From Norana najaformis (Eukaryota; Annelida; Clitellata; Crassiclitellata; Hormogastridae), in assembly GCA_964023275.1 (NCBI GenBank), contig OZ029925.1, forward strand, positions 11,274,684 to 11,338,683: a DNA stretch of 64,000 nucleotides, given 5' to 3'. Below, one piece after another: positions 33,436-44,300 of the stretch (position 1 is its first letter; the number at the start of each line of letters is the position of its first letter). The translations under genes were made by a program, and so were the position numbers. The notes below the pieces were generated by a model. The model saw only the letters and a list, made by a program, of their open reading frames with translations, did no database searches and was not told the DNA's origin.

Positions 33436-36400
33436 TTAACTGGACTTTCCGAGTGCAAAGGATAGTCGCGGTCGGGCGTTCTTCTTGTTGAGAATGATCT
33501 CCTGCTCCTGTTTGCTTCGCTTACGTTCTGTATCTTCGAGCTGCTGCCGTTCCTCAAGAATTCGGCGCTGTTCCTCAAGAAGCTTCAGCTGGTCCTCGGC
33601 CTAATGCAACACAACAACAATGCTTGCAAAGTAGCAACAAACTAACTGCAACCAATGATGGTGAGCCATCACCAAGATTAAGGCAGAGAAGCTCGCTTAA
33701 GACACAAGAAATGTAACTTCAGATAAGAGTAATACAACTAAAGTAATGTGAAGTAAACAAGTAATGTTTAGCAATACATGAGTACCACGTTGTAAGAGTT
33801 ACAACATAAGATACGAGTTGCTTAAAACAAGATACAAGTAATTTAGTGCAAGATAACAGAAATTTACCACAAGCTATGGGTGATGTAATGAAATATACAA
33901 AATGGAAAGCTTCTACAAACCAGTTTCCGCCTGGCTTCTTCTATGATGCGATTGTTCTCTGCTAGAATGCGCTCTGCCTCTTCCCGTTTTCGTTTTTCCT
34001 CTTCCTACAAACAACAATGCAACTGTTACCAAAGGCATCCAATAATCATGCTCCACAACCCACCGAAAATCACCCAGGACGCGATCTAATCGACTAAGTG
34101 ACTATTTAAATATCCGAACGCATTCTGTTCCTAGAAAATTGTCAGCTGAAGAATAACAACAGTCAACGTCATCCTACGCTGTTTGACAAGCTTATAATTT
34201 CTGAACACCTGGGACAGGGCAGCTTTCGGTGGGCTGCGGATGAGTCTAGTACTGATCACATCAATGGGAAATTTTCAATGGGAAAAATGCAGATATTCTA
34301 CACAAGAAAAAATGTCAGTTGCAGAAACATGGTCGGTGGGTTGATAAAAAGCATGCCAGAGAAAGTGGTAAATTGGCTAACTGTTATTGCAAGTCACAAG
34401 ATCACAGAAGTGAAAGCAAGGAAACCAATAAGGTTGGCAGAGTCATTGCAAGCAAAAGAGTAGGTTGGCAGAAATTTTAGCAGCAAACCAGCGGGGTGGC
34501 GGTAAATAAACTGAATTAGCCAAAGTAGCAGCAACACAACTGACAAAAACTTGCATTTCAGTCATCATTAAGTTTCAGTGGGACAAAGAAGAGAGAGTCT
34601 AGATGGCTTAAAACGTCCAGAAAGTTCCTATGCAAAAAACAAACATCAGAAAGCAGAACAGAGGAGTCTACAGAAAGAGATTTGAAAATACAGTAAATCC
34701 TACTTGCCAGACGATTCCTTGAGTTCTTCTTCCTTCCCACATTTTTACATAAACACACACACACAGCTAGCCAAGTCTTACCGGTTGAATCCTGGGCTCA
34801 GGGGGCTTTTTGCGAAACCCACGACTCGGGCATAGCAAATGCTTTTAAATTGAACAGCAAAACCTACCAATACGTAAAACATTCATTTCGAATCTGTGCT
34901 CACTTCGAGGAGGGTTACTTGATTGTAGTTCTCAGAGTGAAACAATCCAGAAAAATTTATGGGGCCACAAAAATAAAGACTGTCTATGTCCATGACTGAC
35001 TTTTGTTGCTGAACAAATTTTCAGCATAGCCAATTTCCAAGCAGTTACTGTTACTAATGTCTGACAGTGTCTTTAATTCCAAAAGTCATACTTATTTCCT
35101 GAACCATAACTGTTCAAAATTTAACACTTAGGCCTCAAAGTTTGCATCTAACAGTTGGTTAGACATACACATTGGAACTGCAAAAACCCAAAATGTCAAA
35201 AACTTGAAATGCCAAAAATGTCAATTTACTCTTTCTGATCCTTAAGGCAACAGTTCTTAAGAAATTCGTATCAACAGAAAAACCTATAAGGAAACTGCAA
35301 AACATGAGATTCATTAAAATTAACATTTCCGCAAATCTCAAATCATTACATTAACAAAGACATTCCAATACTGTTAACAGCTGTACCACACGGTAAAGAC
35401 AACAAAAAACAAATAAATACACAAACAAATAATTGCCCCAAGTGTATCATGACCGAAGGACACAGAATACATAAACAGTTTCATTTGTATTTTTATAAAT
35501 TTTTACAGCCCTATGGTTTTTTCATCCAGCAGTTCCTGCACGGGGCATTGTCCCTTAAAAAATTCTCTCGGTTGCAAGGGATTCAGGATCACTGTATCAT
35601 CTATCCTGTTCTCTTATGCCCTTGAGAAAGCTATGGCTCAATTACAACACGCTTCCTTCAACAAAAGTTCTCAGAGGCAAGGTTTGGAGGGGGTTCAAAA
35701 GTTCCTCTGGGAGAAACACAAACATGATAACCAAGCAATCCTTCCTAAAAGCTCAGAGTTGTTTCCAAGAACCGAAAACTGGATAGGGTGGTGCCTTACC
35801 ACATGGCTGCCAAGCTGTCCTGCAGAAACGCTACATTACGTAAAGCAATAAATAAGAAATAAACGTATATATAACAATATGACAACTAATGCAATAATAC
35901 ATAAATAATATTAAATAAGTCAGAAATGCATCTGAAAAACCACCTTCACAGAAATCAATCTGCACAACGGTCAAGTTAAGTCTCCTAGCTGGGAATCAAA
36001 TCCCAGCCTCCCTGCCAGAAAAGTTGGCAACTGTTGCCACCAGGATCTGAACTCTCCCTTTCAGGTTAAAACATTAGACGACATAAAGTCAGTGACAAAA
36101 CCCTGCATACTAAACGAAGTTCACCGGCATGCAAACCGTTAATGCAACAGTTCCTGGCTCAGATCCTTGGACCAAAATATCTGGGGATGAATAGGCAACC
36201 CTGCCATCACACCCTAAAGGGCAAATAAATCCTGTGGTTAGGAAATCCCATTCAACATCTAGATGAAAAGGGACAAGAAACAAGGTTCCACTCTGGTGGG
36301 TGACCCCCAACTTCTTAGTTAACCACGAGGATGAACCGACCGGGTTCAGTGACCCTGCCAATGGGGACAAGAAACTCTGTCATGGACCAGTGACCCCACT

Positions 36401-38954
36401 AATCCATACACCACATCCTGCAACCAACTGATTGGTTGACAACAACCTCGTTTCCGACATATATCGCACTTTACCTCTTTTATCCGCTGGGCTTCAAGTT
36501 CCGCCTGTCGCTTCCTTTCCATGTCCTCAAGCAACTCCTTCTCCATGATCCGTTTGGCCACCTCAATCCGGCGCTCAACCTCGGCCTCGATCTCCTCCTT
36601 GCGCTTTTCTAGCTCCTCCTCGACTCGCTTCGAGACAAGCTGCTCGACCCGTCGTGCGACTTCCTCCTCAATCAGCTTCTCCTCCATTTCCTTCTGTCGC
36701 CTGTGGGCGACACAAACAGCACTAAACCATTACAAACAGCACTAAACCATTACAAACAGCAGTAAACCATTACAAACAGTACTAAACCATTACAAACAGC
36801 AGTAAACCACTACAAACAGCACTAAACCATTACAAACAGCACTAAACCACTACAAACAGCACTAAACCATTACAAACAGCACTAAACCATTAAAAAAGGC
36901 AGTAAACCACTACAAACAGCACTAAACCATTACAAACAGTTCTAAGCCAATATATACATAGCTTACATCAAGATGAACCTTATTAAATCATATTAAATCT
37001 TATTAAACCTTATTGAAAAAAAATCTTACATAAGTCGAAGCTTTTCCATTTCCAGCCATTTGCGTTCCTCGTCCCTCCGTCGCGCTTCTTCAATTCGCTT
37101 GTTTATGTTCTTGCCATCATCACTATCAGAACTACTTGACGTGCTTGAACGCCTTTTCCTGCTAAATAGGTAAACAAAAAACAGTAAACAATTAAACACT
37201 GACCAACTAAACAAATGTTATAATTAAGCATTTCCAGCTTATCCAAAATCACTCATTTCTTGATCTGTCAGACATCCATGCTTTAGTGCCTTTGAGCGGT
37301 TCTTAAAAGGTGCTGTATAAATTGCCAATTGCATACACATACGTACAACATCGACCCATTACAGCATGCTCTAATAATAAGAAATTTGTATATAGTCATT
37401 TCAAGAGAAACTAATCACAGGTGTGCTGTAAGCTAGCCTAAATGATGCTAAAAGTTCATTAAGAACAAGATGGTCATCAACTAAACAATGCTCAGGTAAC
37501 CAGAAAGGTCATCAGAAGCAAGCTTCCCACACATATGTAGATTCCAATCCAGAGTTGATCGTTGACACTGCGTTCAGAGTTCCTAGACCATGGTGCATCT
37601 AGCATCAGGAAAAACAATGGGCACTACCAGCAACAACAGCACCCAGCAGTCCCTCAAAGACACTGCATATGGGTATCTCTCAAACCACCAGGTCTGTGCA
37701 GGTCAGGCATTCGTCAATGTCTGGTCAGTTGGACAAAGAAACTCTCCATGGCTGTCTGACAACACGACTCCACTCCCCTTGCCCTTCCTTCAAGATTTCC
37801 CAACTGCAGGCTGCATATATAGCTGTTAAGCTCAAAACTGAGTTAGAACCTGCCCACCAGTCTGAATTGATAAGTCCATAGTTGTGTGTAACTAAACACC
37901 ATATAAAAACATAAAACCTGTCACAGAATTTAAAAATAGCCCTGAAATGCAGATTAGGTCACAGCAGAAATCTAAACATCAAAATACCCAAGCATTGTTT
38001 AATTTTAACATAAATTCGCTACACATGATGTGCATTTGTATTAACCAATCAAAGCAATATCTGGCCAAATAATTCGCCAGCTATGCAACGTTGTCACTGC
38101 ACAGAAAACAACCACACATGATTTCATGTTTCCAAAATTTAAAAGTACATAAAATACAACTGCCACTCATTCTGTATGCAAAATATTACAACACAGTATT
38201 TAATATAACTTATAAGGCATTAGTGCATACGGACCCAAGTTTCAGGCTATACTGGGTCAATGGTGGATGTGATTATTCAACTGCACATCAACTTTCATTC
38301 CATGTAGAATTTTGTGCTGTCTTCATTTAATTTGTAAATATTTCAGATATTAGGTGACTCTAGTAGCACTGTCAATTTCAATTTATTGTAAACAAAATTT
38401 GGTGCTCAACAAAACATATTTGATTCATTTTGACACTATGCAAAGAAAACACTCAAACGTTAATGCAATGCAATACAACAAAATACACATAGGACAGGAC
38501 TCCTTCATTGTGATTTCGATTTTTGCCTACACTGGTTTTACTTGATGCAACCCTTGACTGCTGCCTTGCACGTGATAACGACGTTACAGCAGACATCTGC
38601 TTAGAACACATTAGATTATGGTAACAGCGCTACTGAAGTCCTTCAGTTAGACCTGAGATATCCACGACCAAGTCCATACCAACGTCAACTAACTCTTACA
38701 GCAAGGTAGCACCAGCAAAAAGCCAAGTCGTGTGTATGAATTATAAGCGAGTTCATTTTCTTGGCCTCAGCATACGAGATTTACCTGTTTTTGTCTTTTG
38801 ATCGACTCCTTCGGACCAGGCTAGCCCGGCTGTCCCTCGTCGTCGAACGGCGAGTTTCGGGCGTAGCAGGCGATCGGCTTCGATGCCGTTTGTGGTGTTT
38901 GCTTCGATGACGACGAGTCCGAGGCGATCTAGATCTACTGCGCGATCGACCCAT
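33436..38954 (-). CDS. ARGLU1: Arginine and glutamate-rich protein 1 (complete, 5 exons)
   Basis: Nuclear RNA-binding splicing regulator and Mediator-linked coactivator. Exons: 38954-38785, 37158-37030, 36700-36475, 34004-33921, 33600-33436; about 257 residues (human 273). The start MGRSRSRSRSP opens an Arg/Ser-rich N-terminal domain (about 1-70). It then becomes a continuous Glu/Arg helix: EEKLIEEEVARRVEQLV, RIMEKELLEDMERKRQAELE, ILAENNRIIEEARRKL, ending PRLSFALG. These blocks follow the vertebrate order exactly. An upstream ATG in frame (38984) is ignored because the family starts MGRSRSR. Exon 2 has a NAGNAG-type acceptor (TTTAGCAG), allowing one extra Ser. Intron 2 is filled by a 20-bp minisatellite and intron 3 is unusually long (2.5 kb); vertebrate ARGLU1 is known for regulated intron retention and alternative exons. 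Confidence 0.95.
34005..36474 (-). other. ARGLU1 intron 3
   Basis: Mostly unique AT-rich sequence. An open frame at 35513-35851 on the opposite strand has no recognisable family. 35990-36330 contains pieces with B-box-like GATTTGATTCCC on the minus strand, possibly SINE. Confidence 0.45.
36713..36947 (-). repeat. 20-bp minisatellite in ARGLU1 intron 2
   Basis: About eleven copies of TACAAACAGCACTAAACCAT (plus strand), differing mainly at one CACT/AGTA position and CAT/CAC. On the gene strand the unit reads ATGGTTTAGTGCTGTTTGTA and runs to within about 12 nt of the exon 3 acceptor. Confidence 0.9.
37159..38784 (-). other. ARGLU1 intron 1
   Basis: No repeat family or second coding exon recognised. 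37500-37880 is less AT-rich and open in two plus-strand frames, without family resemblance. Confidence 0.45.
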
Positions 38955-39148
38955 AACTAACGTCACCCGGACCGTCCAAAACAACGAAAACGCGTCCCTA
39001 CTCGATCCGAGGCAAATTTCATACGCGGAAAATAATCTGCTACTATAAGCACTGGTAACTTGGTCAATAAGATAATTTCAACGAAACCTGAAACCATAAA
39101 ATTGAAGACTCTTCTGAAATTTTACACCGCTCCTTATCAGCACGTCCA

Positions 39149-39180
39149 ATATGGCGACTGGTCATTACACAATGGCGGAT
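39149..39180 (-). promoter_or_regulatory. Two YY1-like ATGGCG motifs near the ARGLU1 5' end
   Basis: ATATGGCGAC and CAATGGCGGA lie about 200 bp upstream of the start codon. ATGGCGGC-type YY1 sites commonly sit at transcription starts of ubiquitously expressed animal genes. Promoter use is inferred. Confidence 0.35.
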
Positions 39181-39439
39181 CTTTTTGTAGCGCTTTTCAG
39201 TTGGTGAATAAGTAAGTAAACAAACCTCTCATTATCACGATTTTTACTTTCTTCGGATAATTTTTAACTTCTGCAACATGTTTTACTCCAATTGCCTGTT
39301 CTTCACCCTAATTTAAAATCCTGATTTGGAACACACTTACTGTAGTTTGTCACCTATTTAGCGGGTTTAGGGTTTTGGTATTTATACATTATATATTATT
39401 GGGCTTCACCCGAAAGATCCAGCAACACCAAAATGTTGA

Positions 39440-39715
39440 CCTATTACTATGCGCGACAGTCTAGGGCTTAGCACATTGCACATTCAACCCAGAGGCTGGC
39501 AGTTCAAATCCCATTACAGAACTACATGTACATGTATTTCACAAGTTGTTAAACTAGCACCCCTAGCTAACTCAGTTATAAATGAGTGCATCCACCACAC
39601 AGTTGGTGCTAAAAATCAAGCAGCGAGGAACAACAGTGCCAACGCCAAGAAAATAAAGTTGCTAATGCGTCACACTCATGGTCATCTCTCGGGATTAGCT
39701 TAACAGAAGGCTCTA
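39440..39715 (+). repeat. tRNA-derived SINE
   Basis: B-box-like GGCAGTTCAAATCCC, body AAATGAGTGCA and tail AAAATAAAGTTGCTAA match the copy at 2964-3240. Confidence 0.7.
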
Positions 39716-39719
39716 TTTC

Positions 39720-40190
39720 ATCTACCATACCTTACCTTACCTCCTCATCTGTCCTAACACTTCTTCTCCCTCCCGTCACCTCATCCTTAAAATTTGGAAA
39801 TCGCTCCATAGCCATAGCTGCCCCACCCCTTTGGAATAAACTCCCGCCAGAATTGCGACAGTTGTCTGGTCAATCATACGAACTCACCAACACTTCACCT
39901 CTTTCAGTTTCTGCGCTGGTCTTTCACTCAAGACTGAAAACACTTCTTTTCAAAAAATCTTATCCTGATTCTTCCTCTTCCCCTTATCTCTCTTCTCGCT
40001 TCAATTTCAAACATCATCCACCGTAGCCGTCCGACTGTCTGAGTGCCTGACTCCTGGATGTTGACCTGGAACCAAACCCTTTTGTATATCGATTTTGTTT
40101 TGACTGAGCGCCTGTGAATAAGCTGGTTCCCGCGACTTAGCTTTTGTTGAGCATTGTAGAAATCTCGAGATTACGATTATTCTAGCAAAA
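39720..40190 (+). mobile_element. CR1/L2-like LINE 3' end
   Basis: 39793 to about 39985 encodes FGNRSIAIAAPPLWNKLPPE and FHSRLKTLLFKKSYPD, the C-terminal hallmark of CR1/L2-type reverse-transcriptase ORFs. The 3' UTR (TATCGATTTTGTTTTGACTG, GAATAAGCTGGTTCCCGCGA) follows. 5'-truncated. Related ends lie at 28320, 50655 and 51030. Confidence 0.8.
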
Positions 40191-40589
40191 ACCTGTTAAA
40201 ACTTTAAGATCTGAATCGAAATGCCCAGCTATGAGATTACGTCAAAGTTTTCAATAAGCATGAAGCAATTCAACTCAAAACACTTGCAGTTTTTGGGTTA
40301 CAGTAATGTGAATTAGAAATGTAACAAAAGATAATCTACATGTAATTTGAAATGTAATTTGACAGTATGCTGCAATAATTTCAAGTCTCTAGCATAAATG
40401 ATTTCAATGAAGTAACCGTTATGTTATAAAAGCACCGTTACTGTTACACATATATTAACTTATATGTCTGTCTGTACTTAAATTCTTTGTTGCTGTTTTT
40501 TACCTTTGTGGCAAATAAACACATGTAATTGACGGTAGTGATGATAGAAAACTTTGGTTCCAACTTCATGATCATAATCTCAAAAATTT

Positions 40590-40810
40590 CTACAGCGCTA
40601 CTTTAAAGCCAAGCGCAAGGCATCAGCTTATTCGTGAGCACTGCGTCAAGTCCCAGGGCTTGCCCACAGATGCCATGAGAAGAACAAAGCCTGGTTGCCA
40701 GAAGACCAGAAAGAGAAGGGAACAGAGGAGCTGCTCTGTTTAAGTTGAGAGAAATGGGAATGTGCCAGAATGGATTGATCACGGTAAGATTTCCTAAAAA
40801 TAACGGAGGG
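40590..40810 (+). repeat. Composite dispersed repeat
   Basis: Begins TCTACAGCGCTACTTTAAAG (antisense LINE-end type) and continues into the GCGTCAAGTC..TTGCCAGAAGACCA element shared with 8145-8320. Confidence 0.55.
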
Positions 40811-40929
40811 TGAACTACGAAGATTAGAAGAGAGAATAACTGAGCCAGTGGATATATGAGTTTACACTGTCATCCAGATGGTAGACTAAAAGGGCAACGG
40901 GGATCAGAAAGATACATGAGGCAATTGTT

Positions 40930-41200
40930 AGGAAAACCCAGGTGTGTTGGTAAATCCCATGTTTGGAAAACTTAGTGTCAGGAAAACCAAATAAGTAGAG
41001 AAAACTCTGAGGGGAGAAAACCTGGGTTTGTTCGTAAATCTCGGGCCTATCAAGAAAACCTGAAGTGGTAGAAAGGCCTATGTTTTGGAAAAACTTGTAG
41101 TGGTGAGAAAATCCAACAGTGCTAGCAAAACCTGGAACTTTGGGGAAATTCAGGGTGTGAGGAATTCCCAAGCCGCACCAACCACACCCCAGCAGTAGCA
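40930..41200 (-). repeat. Degenerate GGAAAACCTGGGTTTG repeats in the 3' flank of the TfR-like gene
   Basis: Units of about 40-45 bp (GGAAAACC..GGTAAATC) recur with drift 140-410 bp past the stop, probably within the 3' UTR. A long minus-strand open frame (41201-40824) encodes correspondingly periodic peptide and is not taken as a gene. Confidence 0.6.
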
Positions 41201-41340
41201 TTCGGATTTTTAGTTCCCTTTACGCGAGACATGTCTTGCAAAGGCTGACATGCCTAGACAACAACACGTTGAAAAGCATCGCACGTCACATCAGACACTG
41301 TTTGACTTGACACCCTGCAAAACAGTCTGACACTAGTCGC

Positions 41341-44300
41341 TCACCCCGCCACATTTGTCACCTTGGCTGCAGAAGCAATCTGTGACAGCAACATCGACAT
41401 GTCCTTTGCAAATCGAACCTCGACGTCACTCACGTCCTCACAGAGGTCATCCATGTCTACAAGCCGATCGTGGTCCATCGCATATCGGGTCAATAGTTCG
41501 GAGCCATCGGACAGTATAGCAGTCATCTCAGCATCTAGTTGTAAAATGACACTGTTGACCATTCGGATGTCCTCGGGTCGCTCGAATTCCAGATGGCGAC
41601 GGATGAAGTCTTCCAAGTCAACGGATGACTTCTTGAGCCGGTGGGAGTGATTGCGGAAAGCGTCTACAATGGAAAGAAATGAATGGAAAAAGAATTTAAA
41701 AGAAAAAAGATCAAAAAGGGAAACAGAATGAGAAAAAAGAACGAAAAAAGGGAAAAAACAGGAAAAAATTTAAAAAATTAAAGAAATGGAAAAAAAGAAT
41801 GAAAACCACTGAAACGAGACTGAAAAAAGGAAAAAGAATGAACAAAGAAATAATGAAAAACGAAAACACAAAATTAATACAAGAAGAATCAGTTATCTTT
41901 CATCCTGAAAAAATTCGGTTTTAAACGTACACGCAAAAGGATTAACATGTACTTTAAAAGATATACATTGCTAAAGGTAATATTTTAAATAATCTGATCT
42001 TAAGGTTAAAGGATTTATTAATAAATCAGTCATAAAAACTTAGGCAAAATGTTGTCTATGTGCCTTCATCAATAGTAGTTTTCTGAGGCACTGTAGTGAA
42101 AGCTGAAGAATTCTCCAACTGAGGTGTATACACAGCAACAGCAACAACTAGATGTTTATATTTAACTTCCAAACTTTGACTTGTCGTATAGTCTAATCTA
42201 ATGACTTCTGTAGCGCCATTATCACAGTGCACAAGGCATTAGTCGATGGCTGCTTCAAGTGAAACCATTTACTGGCACAGAAAGGATGCAAAGCTGAAGT
42301 GGCTCAGATGGCACGGCATCGTAGTGGCATGGAATCAGTTTGATACACTGAAGGATGGAGGGATGGCTTGGCTAAGATGGCCTGGCATTACAGGGATGGG
42401 ATCATTTCAATACCAAGAGAGGATGGAGTGCTGTGCTGGCTCAACTGAGACCTAAAAAACTAATTTTAAGTATCTACTGTTGCTACCTGCCGTGCTGTTA
42501 GAGAGAATGGCAGAGAAAGTGTCAATGAGCTTGTTCACGAGAGAGATGACTTCCTGCGCGGTTCGATGGACCTGGATGTTTAAGACGCCAGAATCAGCCA
42601 GCGTCAAGGCAAGCAATGCAACAACTTGCTCAACAACATCCGAATCCTGTTATTAAAAAACCAAAATAGGTTCACAGATATGGTAATGTAATATAAGGAA
42701 GGCAAGGTAATGTAAGGTATAGTACGGTAAAGGTAAGGTAGATTAAGATAATATAACATAAATGTAATAAGGTAAGGTAAAGTAAGGTGGGGTAAAGCAT
42801 ATTAAGGAATAGTAAGGTAAGGAATAGTAAAGAATGTATGGTAAGGTAATGTATAAGTGAAAGGAAGTAAGGTAAGGTAAATTAAGACAATGTAAGGGAC
42901 ATAAGGTAAACTAATGTAATGTAAGGAAGGTAAGGTACAGTAGAAGATCATTCCATAAAACCAACCTGAGGGCACCCATGGGTATGAAATGTCAGTGACT
43001 TCCATTTTCTTAGCCTAGGTATTTTAAATAATAGCTAATAATTAGTTAATCATAACAAACCTCTGCTGTGTCAGTGGTCTCGGCAGTGACCCGCACACGA
43101 ACGTAAAGAGATGGTAGAAGCTTCCGGAGAATGGCAGCAGAGTCAAAGTGGGTCAGGTCATGACCTACACTCATTCTTTTTGAAACACTTTGCCAGACAA
43201 AGTCTGGAATTGATGCATCCTTGGAATGCAACTAAAACCAGAATACTTTACATGTAACGTAATGCTTACGATTGGGGCCCTGTATCATGATTTCAACAGT
43301 TTACATTATAGGAATTTCTCAGATAATTATTTAAATGACAGCAGCAAAATTCAGCAGATATTTACAAGGGGTAATTTATTTAGCACCAACACAAATAAAT
43401 AAACAAGTACCTGTTCAACTATCATCTTGGTCAGGACTTCGGCTGAGGCACTCGATGTGACAACAACTTGTTCTCCGACTTCCTGCAACTTCTTGTCTTG
43501 CAACATGTTGTCAAGGTCAACATAGGCAACGACTTTGTTCCTCCAGATGTTGCGGTACTTCTGCAAAGGAATCACTGTACAACAAAACTACCTCGGCATT
43601 TAGGCAGCACCTTTAACAACAACAGCAGAGTTAATGCACAGTATATGGTACAGTTAAGTTACACAAGTCTGTCTGACTGTCTGTATGCACGACTGTTTCT
43701 GTCTCTGTCTGTCTGTCTGTCTGTCTATCCCTGCATACCTGTTGGCTTCTCTGAATGCCTGTCTGTCTGTCTCTCTTTGCCTAGCTCTGTGTGTCTGTCT
43801 GTCTCTGCCTCTAGTCTCAGTATACTTCTCTGTCTATCTGCCTATCTGTGTCTTACCTCTAGGAATTCAGTGAAGCCCAGGTGACCAAAATCTGCTCCAC
43901 CCCAGGAAATGAATCGTATCGTTCGACGTGGAATCCATGCCTTGTTGCGGAACAGCCTGGAAATGGCCGATGAGATCTTGACGAGTTTATCTGTGCCGGG
44001 AATTCCCTCAGAAATCCCCACACTCAAGCTGTTTCGACTGGCACCAATGACAATGTTATAATCTGTTGATCAACAAGAAATAATCATTTTTTTAATCAGG
44101 ATGATAGAAAAACTGAATACGCCAATAAACAAATAAAAGTAATAGGCAGACGAACACACAGACTGACAGACAAGCACAGATTCAGACACACACAGACAGG
44201 CACACAGACATACATATTACATACATACACACAGACAGAGGCAGAGGCAACAGGACAACGACTTGCCTGAATCCTTGTCACCATAAATCGTGCCAATTAC

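Noticed and set aside
35513..35851. 112-codon frame inside ARGLU1 intron 3
   Set aside because: Opposite strand to the gene, no family, no splice context; most likely chance or old repeat.
36713..36947. CRISPR-like direct repeats
   Set aside because: Head-to-tail 20-bp units without unique spacers in a eukaryotic intron; ordinary minisatellite.
40824..41201. 125-codon minus-strand frame with periodic peptide
   Set aside because: Follows a degenerate DNA repeat just downstream of the TfR-like stop; no start context, splice partner or family.
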